This document shows, one piece after another, positions 50,370 to 59,175 of a stretch of 64,000 nt of DNA; within the stretch, counting starts at the first letter, position 1, and the number at the start of each line of letters is the position of its first letter. Made by a program: the position numbers and the translations under genes. The DNA is taken from positions 24,281 through 88,280 of the forward strand of contig NZ_FPBK01000003.1 of NCBI RefSeq assembly GCF_900116665.1. The letters are read 5' to 3'. The notes below the pieces were generated by a model that ran no database searches, had not been told where the DNA came from, and saw only the letters and a list, made by a program, of their open reading frames with translations. Source of the stretch: Pustulibacterium marinum (GTDB lineage: Bacteria > Bacteroidota > Bacteroidia > Flavobacteriales > Flavobacteriaceae).

Positions 50370-50445
50370 AAATCCGGCAGTTATCGTATTTACATTAAGT
50401 CATAGGCCTTAAGGCTTTTCACTTTCAACTTAGAACTCAAAAAAG

Positions 50446-51954
50446 CTACCCTTCAAACAAACTCAAATACGCATCGCCAATAAAGTCGATGATCTCTGTG
50501 GCAGTGAGCGCCTGGTAACTATTCTTTTCTACCGAAAGATCTCCGGCTTTTCCATGTAGGTATACGCCAAAGAGAGCAGCTTGCAACGGATCGTATTGCT
50601 GCGCTACAAGACCTGCTATGATGCCCGTCAACGTATCGCCACTTCCCGCGGTTGCCATTCCGGGGTTTCCGGTGGTGTTTACGTACAATTGCCCTTCGCA
50701 TACGGTGATGGTATACGCATCTTTCAACACCAATACCAGATCGTATTGAGCGGCAAAGGCTTTGGCTTTGGCTAACTTATCAAAATCATCTTCCCATGCG
50801 CCTATCAGTCTTTTTAATTCTCCCGGATGAGGGGTTAAAATAGTTTTCGCTGGTAGTAAAGACAACAAACCTTGATGCTGCGCTAAAATATTTAATCCGT
50901 CAGCATCTACGACCAGCGTGAGTGTATTGCTTTCTAAAAAGGCGCGAAACGCTCTGATGGTGACCTCTTTGGTATTGGCACCGGGACCAAAAGCCACTAC
51001 GGTAGGTTTCAGATCAAATTCTATTTCCGAGATATACTCTTCATGTCTGCTGGTAAGTACCATGACTTCGGGCAAAGCGGTTTGAAAGATTTGATAGCCA
51101 CATTTTGGAATATACGCCGTTACCAGTCCGGCTCCGGCGTTCATGGCTGCTTCAGCCGAGAGCATGGGAGCGCCCATTTTACCATAACTTCCACCAATTA
51201 CCAATACATGTCCGTAGGTATTCTTGTGCGAAAAGCGTTTGCGGGGTTTGTAAAACTGCAATACTTCCATAGCGCCTATCAAGTGCATATCGGTAGTTAC
51301 TTCTTGCAGATACTGCGCATCCAACCCAATGTCTAGCAACTCCCAGGTATCGGTAAAAATGCCTGTTTGTGGTAAAAAGAACGGCAATTTAGCCACCTGA
51401 AAACTCAGCGTATGGTTGGCTTGTACCACAGCATCCTGCTCCTTCGGCACTTGGTCCAAATACATGCCGGATGGTACATCCACTGCCAAGGTAAATGCTT
51501 TACTAGCATTGATATGCTGAATAATGGCTGCAACCCAATCTTCGGCAGGGCGGTTCAATCCCTGACCAAAAATTGCATCTACGATAATATCTTGTGGCGG
51601 AAGCTCGGGCAAAGCATCATCCGCTTTAAGTAGCTCTGGCCAATGATTCAGTTCTTTCAACTTGTTATAGTTGATCAAAAAATCTGTACTGCGCTGTTCG
51701 CTAAAGTTTACCACATACACCTTTACTGGGTATTGCTGTTCCAATAAAAGCCGTGCAAGGGCAAGTCCGTCTCCACCATTATTTCCGGTTCCACAAAAAA
51801 GATGTATGGTCACCGGACTTTGTTGGAGTCGGTTATGCAACCATTCAAAAAGTTGCGTGGCGGCGCGTTCCATCAATTGCCAACTAGAGAGCTGTTGACG
51901 TTTTATAGTGTATTCATCAGCTTCTTTTAGCTGCTTCGCGTGTAATATCTTCAT
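50446..51954 (-). CDS. nnr: Bifunctional NAD(P)H-hydrate repair enzyme
   Basis: Repairs hydrated NADH/NADPH in the cytoplasm. The N-terminal domain (1-210) is the epimerase: F-C-G-T-G-N-N-G-G-D-G-L-A-L-A-R and V-D-A-I-F-G-Q-G-L. The C-terminal domain (about 225-500) is the ADP/ATP-dependent dehydratase: V-I-G-G-S-Y-G-K-M-G-A-P, F-G-P-G-A-N, T-P-H-P-G-E-L-K-R-L and G-N-P-G-M-A-T-A-G-S-G-D-T-L-T-G. 502 residues is the usual fused length. It diverges from the thr operon. Assignment is firm. Confidence 0.96.
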   Translation of the reverse strand: MKILHAKQLKEADEYTIKRQQLSSWQLMERAATQLFEWLHNRLQQSPVTIHLFCGTGNNGGDGLALARLLLEQQYPVKVYVVNFSEQRSTDFLINYNKLKELNHWPELLKADDALPELPPQDIIVDAIFGQGLNRPAEDWVAAIIQHINASKAFTLAVDVPSGMYLDQVPKEQDAVVQANHTLSFQVAKLPFFLPQTGIFTDTWELLDIGLDAQYLQEVTTDMHLIGAMEVLQFYKPRKRFSHKNTYGHVLVIGGSYGKMGAPMLSAEAAMNAGAGLVTAYIPKCGYQIFQTALPEVMVLTSRHEEYISEIEFDLKPTVVAFGPGANTKEVTIRAFRAFLESNTLTLVVDADGLNILAQHQGLLSLLPAKTILTPHPGELKRLIGAWEDDFDKLAKAKAFAAQYDLVLVLKDAYTITVCEGQLYVNTTGNPGMATAGSGDTLTGIIAGLVAQQYDPLQAALFGVYLHGKAGDLSVEKNSYQALTATEIIDFIGDAYLSLFEG

Positions 51955-52008
51955 AGGTTAATAAAATAGCATTTTTAATGTTAAAATAATAAAAAATAAA
52001 TATTTTGC

Positions 52009-52038
52009 TTGTTATCTAAAACAAAACGCCTACATTTG
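52009..52038 (+). promoter_or_regulatory. Promoter of the thr operon
   Basis: TTG (52009-52011), 19 bp, then TACATTTG (52031-52038): a full match to the Bacteroidota consensus TTG-N17-23-TAnnTTTG. Transcription is expected to begin near 52045. Confidence 0.85.
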
Positions 52039-52063
52039 AAAATATAGACGAATTCACAGCAAA

Positions 52064-52186
52064 GTGTTAAACACATTCAACACATATAATTTTCAAGATA
52101 CGGTAAATATTTTTCACCGTCATATCGGCTGTGGTATTATTGCTATTATTACTACTACAATTATTATTACCCCGTTCGGGGTTTAA
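52064..52186 (+). CDS. Threonine-operon leader peptide (Thr/Ile-rich)
   Basis: A 40-residue frame with GTG start (52064) and TAA stop (52184-52186). The second half is I-I-A-I-I-T-T-T-I-I-I-T-P-F-G-V: seven Ile and four Thr within twelve residues, which fits ribosome stalling when charged tRNA-Thr or tRNA-Ile is short. It lies about 20 nt after the expected transcription start and its last codons form the attenuator stem. The exact start codon is uncertain; an ATT at 52052 is also in frame. Confidence 0.75.
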   Translation: MLNTFNTYNFQDTVNIFHRHIGCGIIAIITTTIIITPFGV

Positions 52187-52192
52187 ATTTTT
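52169..52192 (+). terminator. Attenuator hairpin of the thr operon
   Basis: ACCCC and GGGGT pair (52169-52173, 52178-52182) over a GTTC loop, followed by TTTAAATTTTT. It overlaps the end of the leader frame, so a ribosome finishing the leader covers it. ACGGT/ACCGT arms (about 52100-52120) upstream may form the alternative structure. Confidence 0.75.
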
Positions 52193-52288
52193 CATATCAT
52201 CTTAGGGCCTTACGTTTGAAAATTTCAAACTACCTTTACTATACACTATTCTTAAGTACATCTTTTTTAGCGATTAAAATACAACATC

Positions 52289-54739
52289 ATGAAAGTTTTA
52301 AAATTTGGCGGAACATCGGTAGCCAATGCAGAAAATATACAAAAAGTAAAAGCCATAGTAGCTTCTGAAAAAGAAGAAAAGAACATGGCGGTAGTGGTAT
52401 CTGCCTTGGGTGGCGTTACCGATCTACTCTTAAAAACAGCTGCACAAGCAGTGGCGCAAGACGAAAACTACAAAGCAACGCTTGAACACATTGAAGACCG
52501 CCATTTAGAAACCATTCAGGAGCTTATTCCGGTAACTTCACAAAGTGGTGTCATCAGTCAGGTGAAACAAAAACTGAATCAATTAGAAACCCTGTACGAA
52601 GGTTTGTTCCTTTTGGGAGAGATCACACCAAGAACGTCCGACAAGATCGTGAGCTATGGTGAAGTGCTTTCTTCTTATATCATTGCTGAATTCTTTAAAG
52701 TAGCAGGATTGGATGCAACACTGAAGGATTCCAGAGATTTGATCAAGACCAACAAACACTTTGGAAAGGCATTGGTAGATTTTAAACTGACAAATACCAA
52801 CTGTTATTTCTATTTCAGAAGTGCCAAGCAAAAAGTGACGGTATTACCGGGGTTTGTAGCCAGTACTAGCGAAGGTGAAACAACTACGCTGGGGCGCGGT
52901 GGTTCTGATTATACAGCAGCCATCATTGCCGGAGCTACAGATGCAAAAGTATTAGAAATTTGGACTGATGTAAGTGGAATGTTCACAGCCAACCCGAAGG
53001 TGGTAAAACAAGCCAAGGCGATTGCAAAGATCTCTTATGAAGAGGCGATGGAATTGTCACACTTTGGTGCGAAAGTATTGTATCCGCCAACAGTGCAACC
53101 CGTATTGCAAAAACAGATTCCTATTTTGATAAAAAATACCTTTGCTCCGGAAGAAGTGGGTACACTGATCATGAAAGACGATGCCGAAAACGGACAGCAA
53201 CCGGTAAAGGGTATTTCCAATGTAGATAAGATTGCGTTGCTTACGCTAGAAGGTGTGGGAATGGTTGGTATCCCTGGAATCTCCAAACGTTTGTTTGAAG
53301 TGTTATCACAAGCAGAAATCAGTGTGATCATGATCACCCAGGCTTCTTCAGAACATTCTATCTGTTTAGGAATTAGTGCTGCCGATGCTGTGAAAGCTGA
53401 AGCTGCCATCAACACTGCTTTTGAATATGAGATTTCATTGAACAAAATCAAACCTGTAATCGTAGAAGCAGGCTTGTCCATCATTGCTTTAGTGGGCGAT
53501 CATATGAAGAGTCACCAGGGATTGAGTGGTAAATTGTTTAGCACCCTTGGTAAAAACAACGTAAACATCCGCGCGATTGCTCAGGGAGCTTCGGAACGTA
53601 ACATTTCTGCAGTAATCGATGAAAAGGATGTAAACAAAGCCTTGAACGTTTTGCACGAGCGTTTCTTTGAAGAACAAACCAAACAATTAAACTTGTTTGT
53701 GACGGGTGTTGGTAATGTAGGTGAAAAGTTCTTACAACAAATCCATCAGCAGAAGAAGTTCTTAAAAGAGCGTTTAAAACTGAATGTACGAGTAATTGCG
53801 TTGAGCAACTCTAGAAAAATGGTGTTTGACGAAGGCGGTATTTCGCTTAGCAATTGGAAAGAAGCCCTTGACAATGGCGAACAAGCTTCGTTAGACGGTT
53901 TCTTTAAAAAAGTAAAAAGCCTGAACCTGCGTAACAGCATTTTTGTAGACAACACGGCTACGGAATTGGTTGCTGAGACGTATGATAAATACTTAAAAAA
54001 TAGCATCGCGGTAGTAACCTGTAACAAAATTGCAGCTGCTTCGGACTATAAAAACTATCAATATTTAAAGCGTTTATCGCATAACTACAATGCGCCTTTC
54101 TTGTTCGAAACTAATGTAGGTGCTGGTTTACCCATCATTGATACCTTAAAGAACTTGATTGCTTCGGGCGACCGTATTCATACCATCAAAGCCGTGCTTT
54201 CAGGTAGTTTGAACTTTGTATTCAATAATTTTGATACGGAGCATAACTTCCACGATGTGGTGCAACAAGCCAAGGAAGAAGGTTATACAGAACCTGATCC
54301 TAAAATAGATTTAAGTGGTGTAGATGTGGCACGTAAGATCTTGATCTTAGCACGTGAAAGTGGTTTTGAATTGGATATGGAAGCGATTAAAAACGATCCG
54401 TTCTTACCACAAGATAGTTTAGATGCTCCAACAGTTCCTGAGTTTTTCGAAACCTTGAAAACGCACGATGCGCATTTCAATGAATTGTATGCGAAGGCAT
54501 CAGCCAAAGGAGCGCGTTTAAAATATGTAGCCTCTTTTGAAGACGGAAAAGCGAAGGTTGGTTTGGAGGAAATCCCAAGTGATCATCCGTTTTACAATTT
54601 AGAAGGAAAAGACAATATTGTATTATTCTATACCGATCGTTATCAGGAACAACCGTTATTGATTAAAGGTGCAGGTGCTGGTGCAGACGTTACCGCATCC
54701 GGAATCTTTGCCGATATTATACGCGTAGGAAGCAACTAA
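52289..54739 (+). CDS. thrA: Bifunctional aspartokinase / homoserine dehydrogenase
   Basis: Catalyses the first and third steps of threonine biosynthesis. Aspartokinase domain (1-290): K-F-G-G-T-S-V-A near the start and G-R-G-G-S-D-Y-T-A-A. Two ACT regulatory domains (about 310-455) carry the usual allosteric threonine site. The homoserine dehydrogenase domain (from 465) has L-F-V-T-G-V-G-N-V-G (NADP site) and V-T-C-N-K-I-A-A (catalytic Lys). 816 residues is the standard ThrA length. It leads thrABC under the leader-peptide attenuator. Confidence 0.98.
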   Translation: MKVLKFGGTSVANAENIQKVKAIVASEKEEKNMAVVVSALGGVTDLLLKTAAQAVAQDENYKATLEHIEDRHLETIQELIPVTSQSGVISQVKQKLNQLETLYEGLFLLGEITPRTSDKIVSYGEVLSSYIIAEFFKVAGLDATLKDSRDLIKTNKHFGKALVDFKLTNTNCYFYFRSAKQKVTVLPGFVASTSEGETTTLGRGGSDYTAAIIAGATDAKVLEIWTDVSGMFTANPKVVKQAKAIAKISYEEAMELSHFGAKVLYPPTVQPVLQKQIPILIKNTFAPEEVGTLIMKDDAENGQQPVKGISNVDKIALLTLEGVGMVGIPGISKRLFEVLSQAEISVIMITQASSEHSICLGISAADAVKAEAAINTAFEYEISLNKIKPVIVEAGLSIIALVGDHMKSHQGLSGKLFSTLGKNNVNIRAIAQGASERNISAVIDEKDVNKALNVLHERFFEEQTKQLNLFVTGVGNVGEKFLQQIHQQKKFLKERLKLNVRVIALSNSRKMVFDEGGISLSNWKEALDNGEQASLDGFFKKVKSLNLRNSIFVDNTATELVAETYDKYLKNSIAVVTCNKIAAASDYKNYQYLKRLSHNYNAPFLFETNVGAGLPIIDTLKNLIASGDRIHTIKAVLSGSLNFVFNNFDTEHNFHDVVQQAKEEGYTEPDPKIDLSGVDVARKILILARESGFELDMEAIKNDPFLPQDSLDAPTVPEFFETLKTHDAHFNELYAKASAKGARLKYVASFEDGKAKVGLEEIPSDHPFYNLEGKDNIVLFYTDRYQEQPLLIKGAGAGADVTASGIFADIIRVGSN

Positions 54740-54742
54740 CAT

Positions 54743-55663
54743 ATGGAAGCAGTAAAAATATTTTGTCCGGCCACCATTGCCAACGTTTCGTGTGGTTTTG
54801 ATGTGCTAGGATTGTGTTTAGATTCGGTAGGTGATGAAATGGTGGTGCGCAAGTCGGATACTCCGGGAGTGCGTATTACCAAGATTGATGGAGCAGATTT
54901 ACCGATGGAAACCGATAAAAACGTTTCGGGAGTAGCTGCAGTAGCCATGCTCGAAGCTTTGAAATCAAATCAAGGATTTGAAATCGAAATCTATAAAAAA
55001 ATAAAAGCCGGAAGCGGTATAGGTAGCAGTGCTGCCAGTTCGGCCGGAGCGGTATTCGGTATCAACGAATTACTAGGCAAACCCTTTACGCCAGCGGAAT
55101 TGGTACAATTTGCCATGCAAGGAGAAGCCTTAGCTAGCGGAACTGCGCATGCCGATAACGTAGCTCCTGCCCTTGTGGGTGGTTGTACGTTGGTACGCAG
55201 CTATACGCCTTTGGATGTGGTGGGCATTCCGGTTCCGTCCGAATTGTATGCTACCGTAGTGCATCCGCAGATAGAAGTGAAAACAGCGGATTCCAGAGCG
55301 GTACTAAAGAAAAACCTAACCTTAAGCAAAGCCATTCAGCAATGGGGCAATGTTGGCGGATTTGTAAGCGGCATGTTCTTAAACGATTATGAATTGATTG
55401 CACGCTCGTTGGAAGACGTGATTGTAGAACCGGTACGTTCGGTACTGATTCCGTTGTTTAAAGACGTAAAAGCTGCAGCTGCTTCAGCTGGAGCTTTAGG
55501 TAGTGGTATTTCGGGTTCAGGACCTTCTATTTTTGCGTTGAGCAAAGGAGCCGAAACCGCTACCAAAGTGGCCGAAGCCATGACAAAAGTATATCACAAC
55601 TCTGGCATTGCCATAGAAGTACATGTTTCAAAAATCAATCCTGACGGATGTAAACTATTATAA
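54743..55663 (+). CDS. thrB: Homoserine kinase
   Basis: GHMP-family kinase that phosphorylates homoserine with ATP. The phosphate loop is G-S-G-I-G-S-S-A-A-S-S-A (about 91-102), the N-terminal strand holds C-P-A-T-I-A-N-V-S-C-G-F-D-V-L-G, and the C-terminal G-S-G-I-S-G-S-G-P-S-I-F-A closes the active site. 306 residues. It starts three bases after thrA and ends two bases before thrC, showing a tight operon. Confidence 0.98.
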   Translation: MEAVKIFCPATIANVSCGFDVLGLCLDSVGDEMVVRKSDTPGVRITKIDGADLPMETDKNVSGVAAVAMLEALKSNQGFEIEIYKKIKAGSGIGSSAASSAGAVFGINELLGKPFTPAELVQFAMQGEALASGTAHADNVAPALVGGCTLVRSYTPLDVVGIPVPSELYATVVHPQIEVKTADSRAVLKKNLTLSKAIQQWGNVGGFVSGMFLNDYELIARSLEDVIVEPVRSVLIPLFKDVKAAAASAGALGSGISGSGPSIFALSKGAETATKVAEAMTKVYHNSGIAIEVHVSKINPDGCKLL

Positions 55664-55665
55664 AA

Positions 55666-56964
55666 ATGAACTATTATAGTCTCCATAATAAAGCACAAAA
55701 AGTATCGTTTCAAGAAGCCGTAGTACAAGGAATTGCTCCCGATCGTGGGTTGTATTTCCCGGAAAGCATCACTGCATTGCCTTCGGAATTTATTCAGCAT
55801 ATAGAAAACTATTCCAATGAAGAAATTGCGTTTACCGTGATTTCACAATTTGTAGGAGATGAAATTGATGAAGCCTCTTTAAAAGAAATCATCAAAGAAA
55901 CCTTGTGTTTTGACTTTCCTACCGTAAAAGTAGAAGACAATGTGTACAGTTTGGAGTTATTTCACGGACCAACCATGGCGTTTAAAGACGTTGGCGGTCG
56001 TTTTATGGCACGCTGTCTGGGGTATTTCAACAAAGATAAAACACAGGAACAAGTCACTGTTTTGGTAGCCACTTCTGGAGATACCGGTGGTGCTGTGGCA
56101 AGCGGTTTTTTAGGAGTTGATGGCGTAAATGTGGTGATCCTCTACCCTAGCGGAAAAGTGAGCGATATTCAGGAAAAACAATTGACTACTTTAGGACAAA
56201 ACATTACTGCTTTGGAAGTGAACGGTGTTTTTGATGATTGCCAAGATATGGTGAAAAATGCCTTTTTAGATGCTGAATTGACTTCGCAAAACCTAACTTC
56301 GGCAAACTCTATCAATGTTGCGCGTTGGTTGCCGCAAATGTTCTATTTCTTCTTTGCGTACAAACAATTGAAACAACAAGGAAAAGAATTTGTGTTTGTA
56401 GTACCTAGCGGAAACTTTGGAAATATCTGTGCCGGAATGATGGCGAGCAAACTAGGTTTGCCAGTAAAACAATTTGTAGCCGCTACCAATGTAAACGATA
56501 CCGTACCAAGATTTTTGGCCACCGGAACCTACGAACCAAAACCATCGAAACAAACCATTTCGAACGCTATGGATGTAGGGAACCCAAGTAATTTTGTGCG
56601 TATTCAGGAAATCTACGGTCAAGATACCGAAGCCTTGAAAAAGCACTTTTCTTCGTTTAGCTATACCGATGAAGATACTCGTAAAGCCATGAAAGCCATT
56701 TACGAAACCAGTGGTTATGTAGCCGATCCGCATGGAGCTGTGGGTTATTTGGGAGCTAAAAAGTATTTAGAAAATCATGATGATTTGTGTGTGTTTCTAG
56801 AAACGGCACACCCTGTGAAGTTTTTAGATACTGTTGTTGATACTTTGGGTGTTGAGGTTGCCATTCCACCACAAATTGAAGTGGTATTAGACAAAGAGAA
56901 AAAAAGTACTTTAATAGCTACGTATGAGGATTTAAAAGCGTTTTTAGTAGGAAGGAATTTATAA
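55666..56964 (+). CDS. thrC: Threonine synthase
   Basis: PLP enzyme that converts phosphohomoserine to threonine. The PLP lysine is in G-P-T-M-A-F-K-D-V-G (about Lys107), the phosphate loop is V-P-S-G-N-F-G-N, and T-S-G-D-T-G-G-A is also conserved. 432 residues with an N-terminal domain (Y-Y-S-L-H-N...G-I-A-P-D-R-G-L-Y-F-P) typical of the long bacterial type. Last gene of thrABC; a terminator follows immediately. Confidence 0.98.
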   Translation: MNYYSLHNKAQKVSFQEAVVQGIAPDRGLYFPESITALPSEFIQHIENYSNEEIAFTVISQFVGDEIDEASLKEIIKETLCFDFPTVKVEDNVYSLELFHGPTMAFKDVGGRFMARCLGYFNKDKTQEQVTVLVATSGDTGGAVASGFLGVDGVNVVILYPSGKVSDIQEKQLTTLGQNITALEVNGVFDDCQDMVKNAFLDAELTSQNLTSANSINVARWLPQMFYFFFAYKQLKQQGKEFVFVVPSGNFGNICAGMMASKLGLPVKQFVAATNVNDTVPRFLATGTYEPKPSKQTISNAMDVGNPSNFVRIQEIYGQDTEALKKHFSSFSYTDEDTRKAMKAIYETSGYVADPHGAVGYLGAKKYLENHDDLCVFLETAHPVKFLDTVVDTLGVEVAIPPQIEVVLDKEKKSTLIATYEDLKAFLVGRNL

Positions 56965-56970
56965 AACAAC

Positions 56971-57000
56971 AAAGCCTCCAAATATGGAGGCTTTTGTTTT
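56971..57000. terminator. Bidirectional terminator after thrC
   Basis: AAAGCCTCCA (56971-56980) pairs with TGGAGGCTTT (56985-56994) and is followed by TGTTTT. It also serves the convergent gene at 56999-57379. Confidence 0.9.
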
Positions 57001-57379
57001 ATGATTGCTTATCAAATACAAGTATTTTTCCGTTGTCCGCATACCGCATAGATAATATACCACTACCCTCTACGTTGGCTCCATATAGTTCATAAAAGTA
57101 GCTTGAACCCTCTTCATCTATCAATTTTAAATATAAGATATCCGTTTCGTTGCCTTCGTACGTATACGTTAATTCATACGTAAAAGTTTCTAACAACAAA
57201 TCTTTGGAAAACTCCTTATAGTCAGAATCTGAAATAACAAGTTTATAATCCGGATCAACTTCACTAATCCACGTACCCTTAATTTCAGTTGCGATATCAT
57301 CTTGTATTTTTTGTGCGTGTAATGCTACACAAGAAAAAAGCAATAAAATACCCAGGAAAAAGTAGTTTCGAATAGTCAT
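56999..57379 (-). CDS. Small exported lipocalin-like protein
   Basis: 126 residues with a signal peptide (F-F-L-G-I-L-L-L-F-S-C-V-A-L-H-A-Q). The mature part begins I-K-G-T-W-I-S-E-V, the G-x-W opening of lipocalin-like strands, and alternates strands through Y-L-K-L-I-D-E-E-G-S-S-Y-F-Y-E-L to an end V-F-D-K-Q. Too short to place in a named family. It ends inside the shared terminator. Confidence 0.6.
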   Translation of the reverse strand: MTIRNYFFLGILLLFSCVALHAQKIQDDIATEIKGTWISEVDPDYKLVISDSDYKEFSKDLLLETFTYELTYTYEGNETDILYLKLIDEEGSSYFYELYGANVEGSGILSMRYADNGKILVFDKQS

Positions 57380-57482
57380 AAGGATACAGGTTTACATTTA
57401 CCTCATTAATTTAACAAAAAAATTCCATCATACATAATCGAAAAGAAATAAAAACGTTGTATGATAAACAAGTATTCAAACT

Positions 57483-58049
57483 ATGAAATACATATACTTA
57501 CTCCTCTGTTTGGTTTGTTTACAAGCAAATGCTTTTCATACAGACAAATTTGTACGAGAAACCTATCGTAATGTAAAAGTGTTGGCTAAAGTACCTTTTA
57601 ACGAATGTGCGTTAGCAAGCAAATCTAAAGTAGTTGGACAGCTAGCAGCAAAACTATCTGAAAAACTAAAGTACAACGATACTATTTATCTCTACTTTAA
57701 CTCAAGATATGACCGTGACCCATTGACTATTTTGAACAAAAATTATTATGACAAGCAACTCAATATTTTTGAACTTTACAGTTATCACTATGGCACATAC
57801 AAGATAAATCATCCTCATATAGCACTTAAAAAAATCACCAACGATAGTAAAGTTACCGATATATTACAGCTACTTCACTATGCCATTACCAACAACCTAG
57901 CGAATGATACACAAACCTATGAACGACATTTACCTTATGATGATGACAAAGTATTACCAACAGAAAAAATAGCCTATGCCGGACTTTCAGCAGATGCCAT
58001 TGATGCTATTTTAGCGAAACCCTTACCCAAACTGATAAAAAAGTATTGA
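57483..58049 (+). CDS. Exported protein, first part of a possible frameshifted pair
   Basis: 188 residues with signal peptide (M-K-Y-I-Y-L-L-L-C-L-V-C-L-Q-A-N-A-F). The zero frame ends in I-K-K-Y-stop, where the bases ATA AAA AAG contain the slippery heptamer A-AAA-AAG (58037-58043), two codons before TGA. A -1 shift continues into the next frame without a stop, giving L-I-K-K-V-L-K-A-K-A. Either the two frames form one frameshifted protein, or they are two coupled genes. No family recognised for either part. Confidence 0.6.
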   Translation: MKYIYLLLCLVCLQANAFHTDKFVRETYRNVKVLAKVPFNECALASKSKVVGQLAAKLSEKLKYNDTIYLYFNSRYDRDPLTILNKNYYDKQLNIFELYSYHYGTYKINHPHIALKKITNDSKVTDILQLLHYAITNNLANDTQTYERHLPYDDDKVLPTEKIAYAGLSADAIDAILAKPLPKLIKKY

Positions 58050-58444
58050 AAGCAAAAGCAGTTTTTTTAGAAAAAGATGGTGTACAGTTATATTTTGAAA
58101 ACAACGCCTATCACATCAGCAATGGGAAGGTAATTTTTAAAGCTGAAAACTTAGTGCAAACTTTAAAAGGAAGCCAAGGATTGTTTCTGTTTTACCAACC
58201 GGATGCATTTGTATATCTAAATTCCGAAACCACAGCAATACAACAACACACGTTTACAACACTTAAAAAGAATGTGACCGATGAAACGCTTAGATTTAAT
58301 TACCCTTTTCTTTTTGAAGGTGGTTATAACTACTATACAAGAACCAAGAATCCTAAAGGAATAAGCTTCTACCCTATTTTTAGAAGAAAATATTGGTTTG
58401 AATTTTCAGAAGTAGAGAATCAAATAACTTCAGAATATAAATAG
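58046..58444 (+). CDS. Second part of a possible frameshifted pair
   Basis: 132 codons from a TTG that overlaps the upstream TGA (TTGA). It has no ATG anywhere, no signal peptide, and ends F-E-F-S-E-V-E-N-Q-I-T-S-E-Y-K. The absence of ATG and of a signal, in frame with a -1 slip from the upstream exported protein, argues that it is the C-terminal half of that protein. A real TTG start with coupled translation remains possible. Confidence 0.55.
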   Translation: MKAKAVFLEKDGVQLYFENNAYHISNGKVIFKAENLVQTLKGSQGLFLFYQPDAFVYLNSETTAIQQHTFTTLKKNVTDETLRFNYPFLFEGGYNYYTRTKNPKGISFYPIFRRKYWFEFSEVENQITSEYK

Positions 58445-58479
58445 TATCTTTCCCGAAGCAATTCAATATAAAACTACAA

Positions 58480-59136
58480 ATGAAAAAACTACTTATTGGC
58501 GTATTGGCCTTGACGCTTTGTTTCAGTTGTGAAACTTCCGAAAAAAAAGAAGAAAAATCAACTTCACCCAATACAGAAGATCTAACAGAATTTGGAATAA
58601 AACAAGGTGAAGACCCCAAAGGTTTACAAGTGGGTACAAAAGTTCCGGATATTGAAATTGAGGTAGAAGGAAGAGCTGTACCGTTAGCAAAACTCTATGC
58701 TGAAAAGCCTCTGGTTCTTTTCTTTTATCGTGGATCATGGTGTCCGCATTGTAATAAGTACTTATCCCAAATGGCAGAACAAGCATCTACAATTCAAGAA
58801 AACGCAACGCTTGTTGCCGTGACTCCAGAAACTAGAGACTATGCAGAAAAGATGAAAGGAGAAAAAAAAGCGCACTTTTTGGTAGCTTCTGATATTTCGG
58901 GAGAGGTCATGGATGCTTTTAATGTTGGATTTGGAGTTACCAATGCATATCAAGAAAATTTGACTAAAAATAAAATATCGCTAACGGATAGAAATGCGAG
59001 TCATCAATCGGTACTTCCAGTTCCGGCAACCTATATAATTAATACCCATGGAGAAATTGTATACCGTTTTGTAAACCCAGATTATACGAAACGGGCTCCA
59101 ATTGAAGAAATCATAAAAGTTGTAGATCAACTATAA
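58480..59136 (+). CDS. Peroxiredoxin/thioredoxin-like lipoprotein
   Basis: 218 residues. Lipobox Cys18 (C-F-S-C) followed by an acidic/basic linker. The AhpC/TSA-like thioredoxin fold starts near residue 47 (G-T-K-V-P-D-I-E-I) and has the active motif F-Y-R-G-S-W-C-P-H-C-N-K (about 83-94), a Cys-x-x-Cys variant of the Prx-like group. V-L-P-V-P-A-T-Y-I-I gives the cis-Pro position and G-E-I-V-Y-R-F-V-N-P-D-Y-T-K-R is the typical Prx-like end. Likely a membrane-anchored periplasmic thiol oxidoreductase or peroxidase. Confidence 0.85.
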   Translation: MKKLLIGVLALTLCFSCETSEKKEEKSTSPNTEDLTEFGIKQGEDPKGLQVGTKVPDIEIEVEGRAVPLAKLYAEKPLVLFFYRGSWCPHCNKYLSQMAEQASTIQENATLVAVTPETRDYAEKMKGEKKAHFLVASDISGEVMDAFNVGFGVTNAYQENLTKNKISLTDRNASHQSVLPVPATYIINTHGEIVYRFVNPDYTKRAPIEEIIKVVDQL

Positions 59137-59140
59137 ATTA

Positions 59141-59169
59141 AAAAAAGCTCCTGTTTAGGAGCTTTTTTT
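59141..59169. terminator. Bidirectional terminator
   Basis: AAGCTCCT (59145-59152) pairs with AGGAGCTT (59157-59164), with A-run before and T-run after, between the convergent Prx-like and OmpA-like genes. Confidence 0.92.
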
Positions 59170-59175
59170 ATTCTT

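Larger units (their letters stand above)
48061..50445. other. Gene-free 2.4-kb region made of repeats
   Basis: No convincing coding sequence. From left to right: phased 11-bp triplets (48154-48186), an 11-bp inverted repeat with internal repeats (48198-48267), a 10-bp phased run (48353-48392), a ten-unit 11-bp phased array (48624-48733), a hairpin GAACAT/ATGTTC (48890-48924), the second 22-bp palindrome array (48948-49082), then a mosaic of dispersed modules (49224-50369). Short frames such as 49425-49619 (minus) lie wholly in the repeats. Confidence 0.75.

Noticed and set aside
53035..53484. 149-residue frame antisense to thrA
   Set aside because: It is a shadow of thrA, with no start signal and low-complexity composition.
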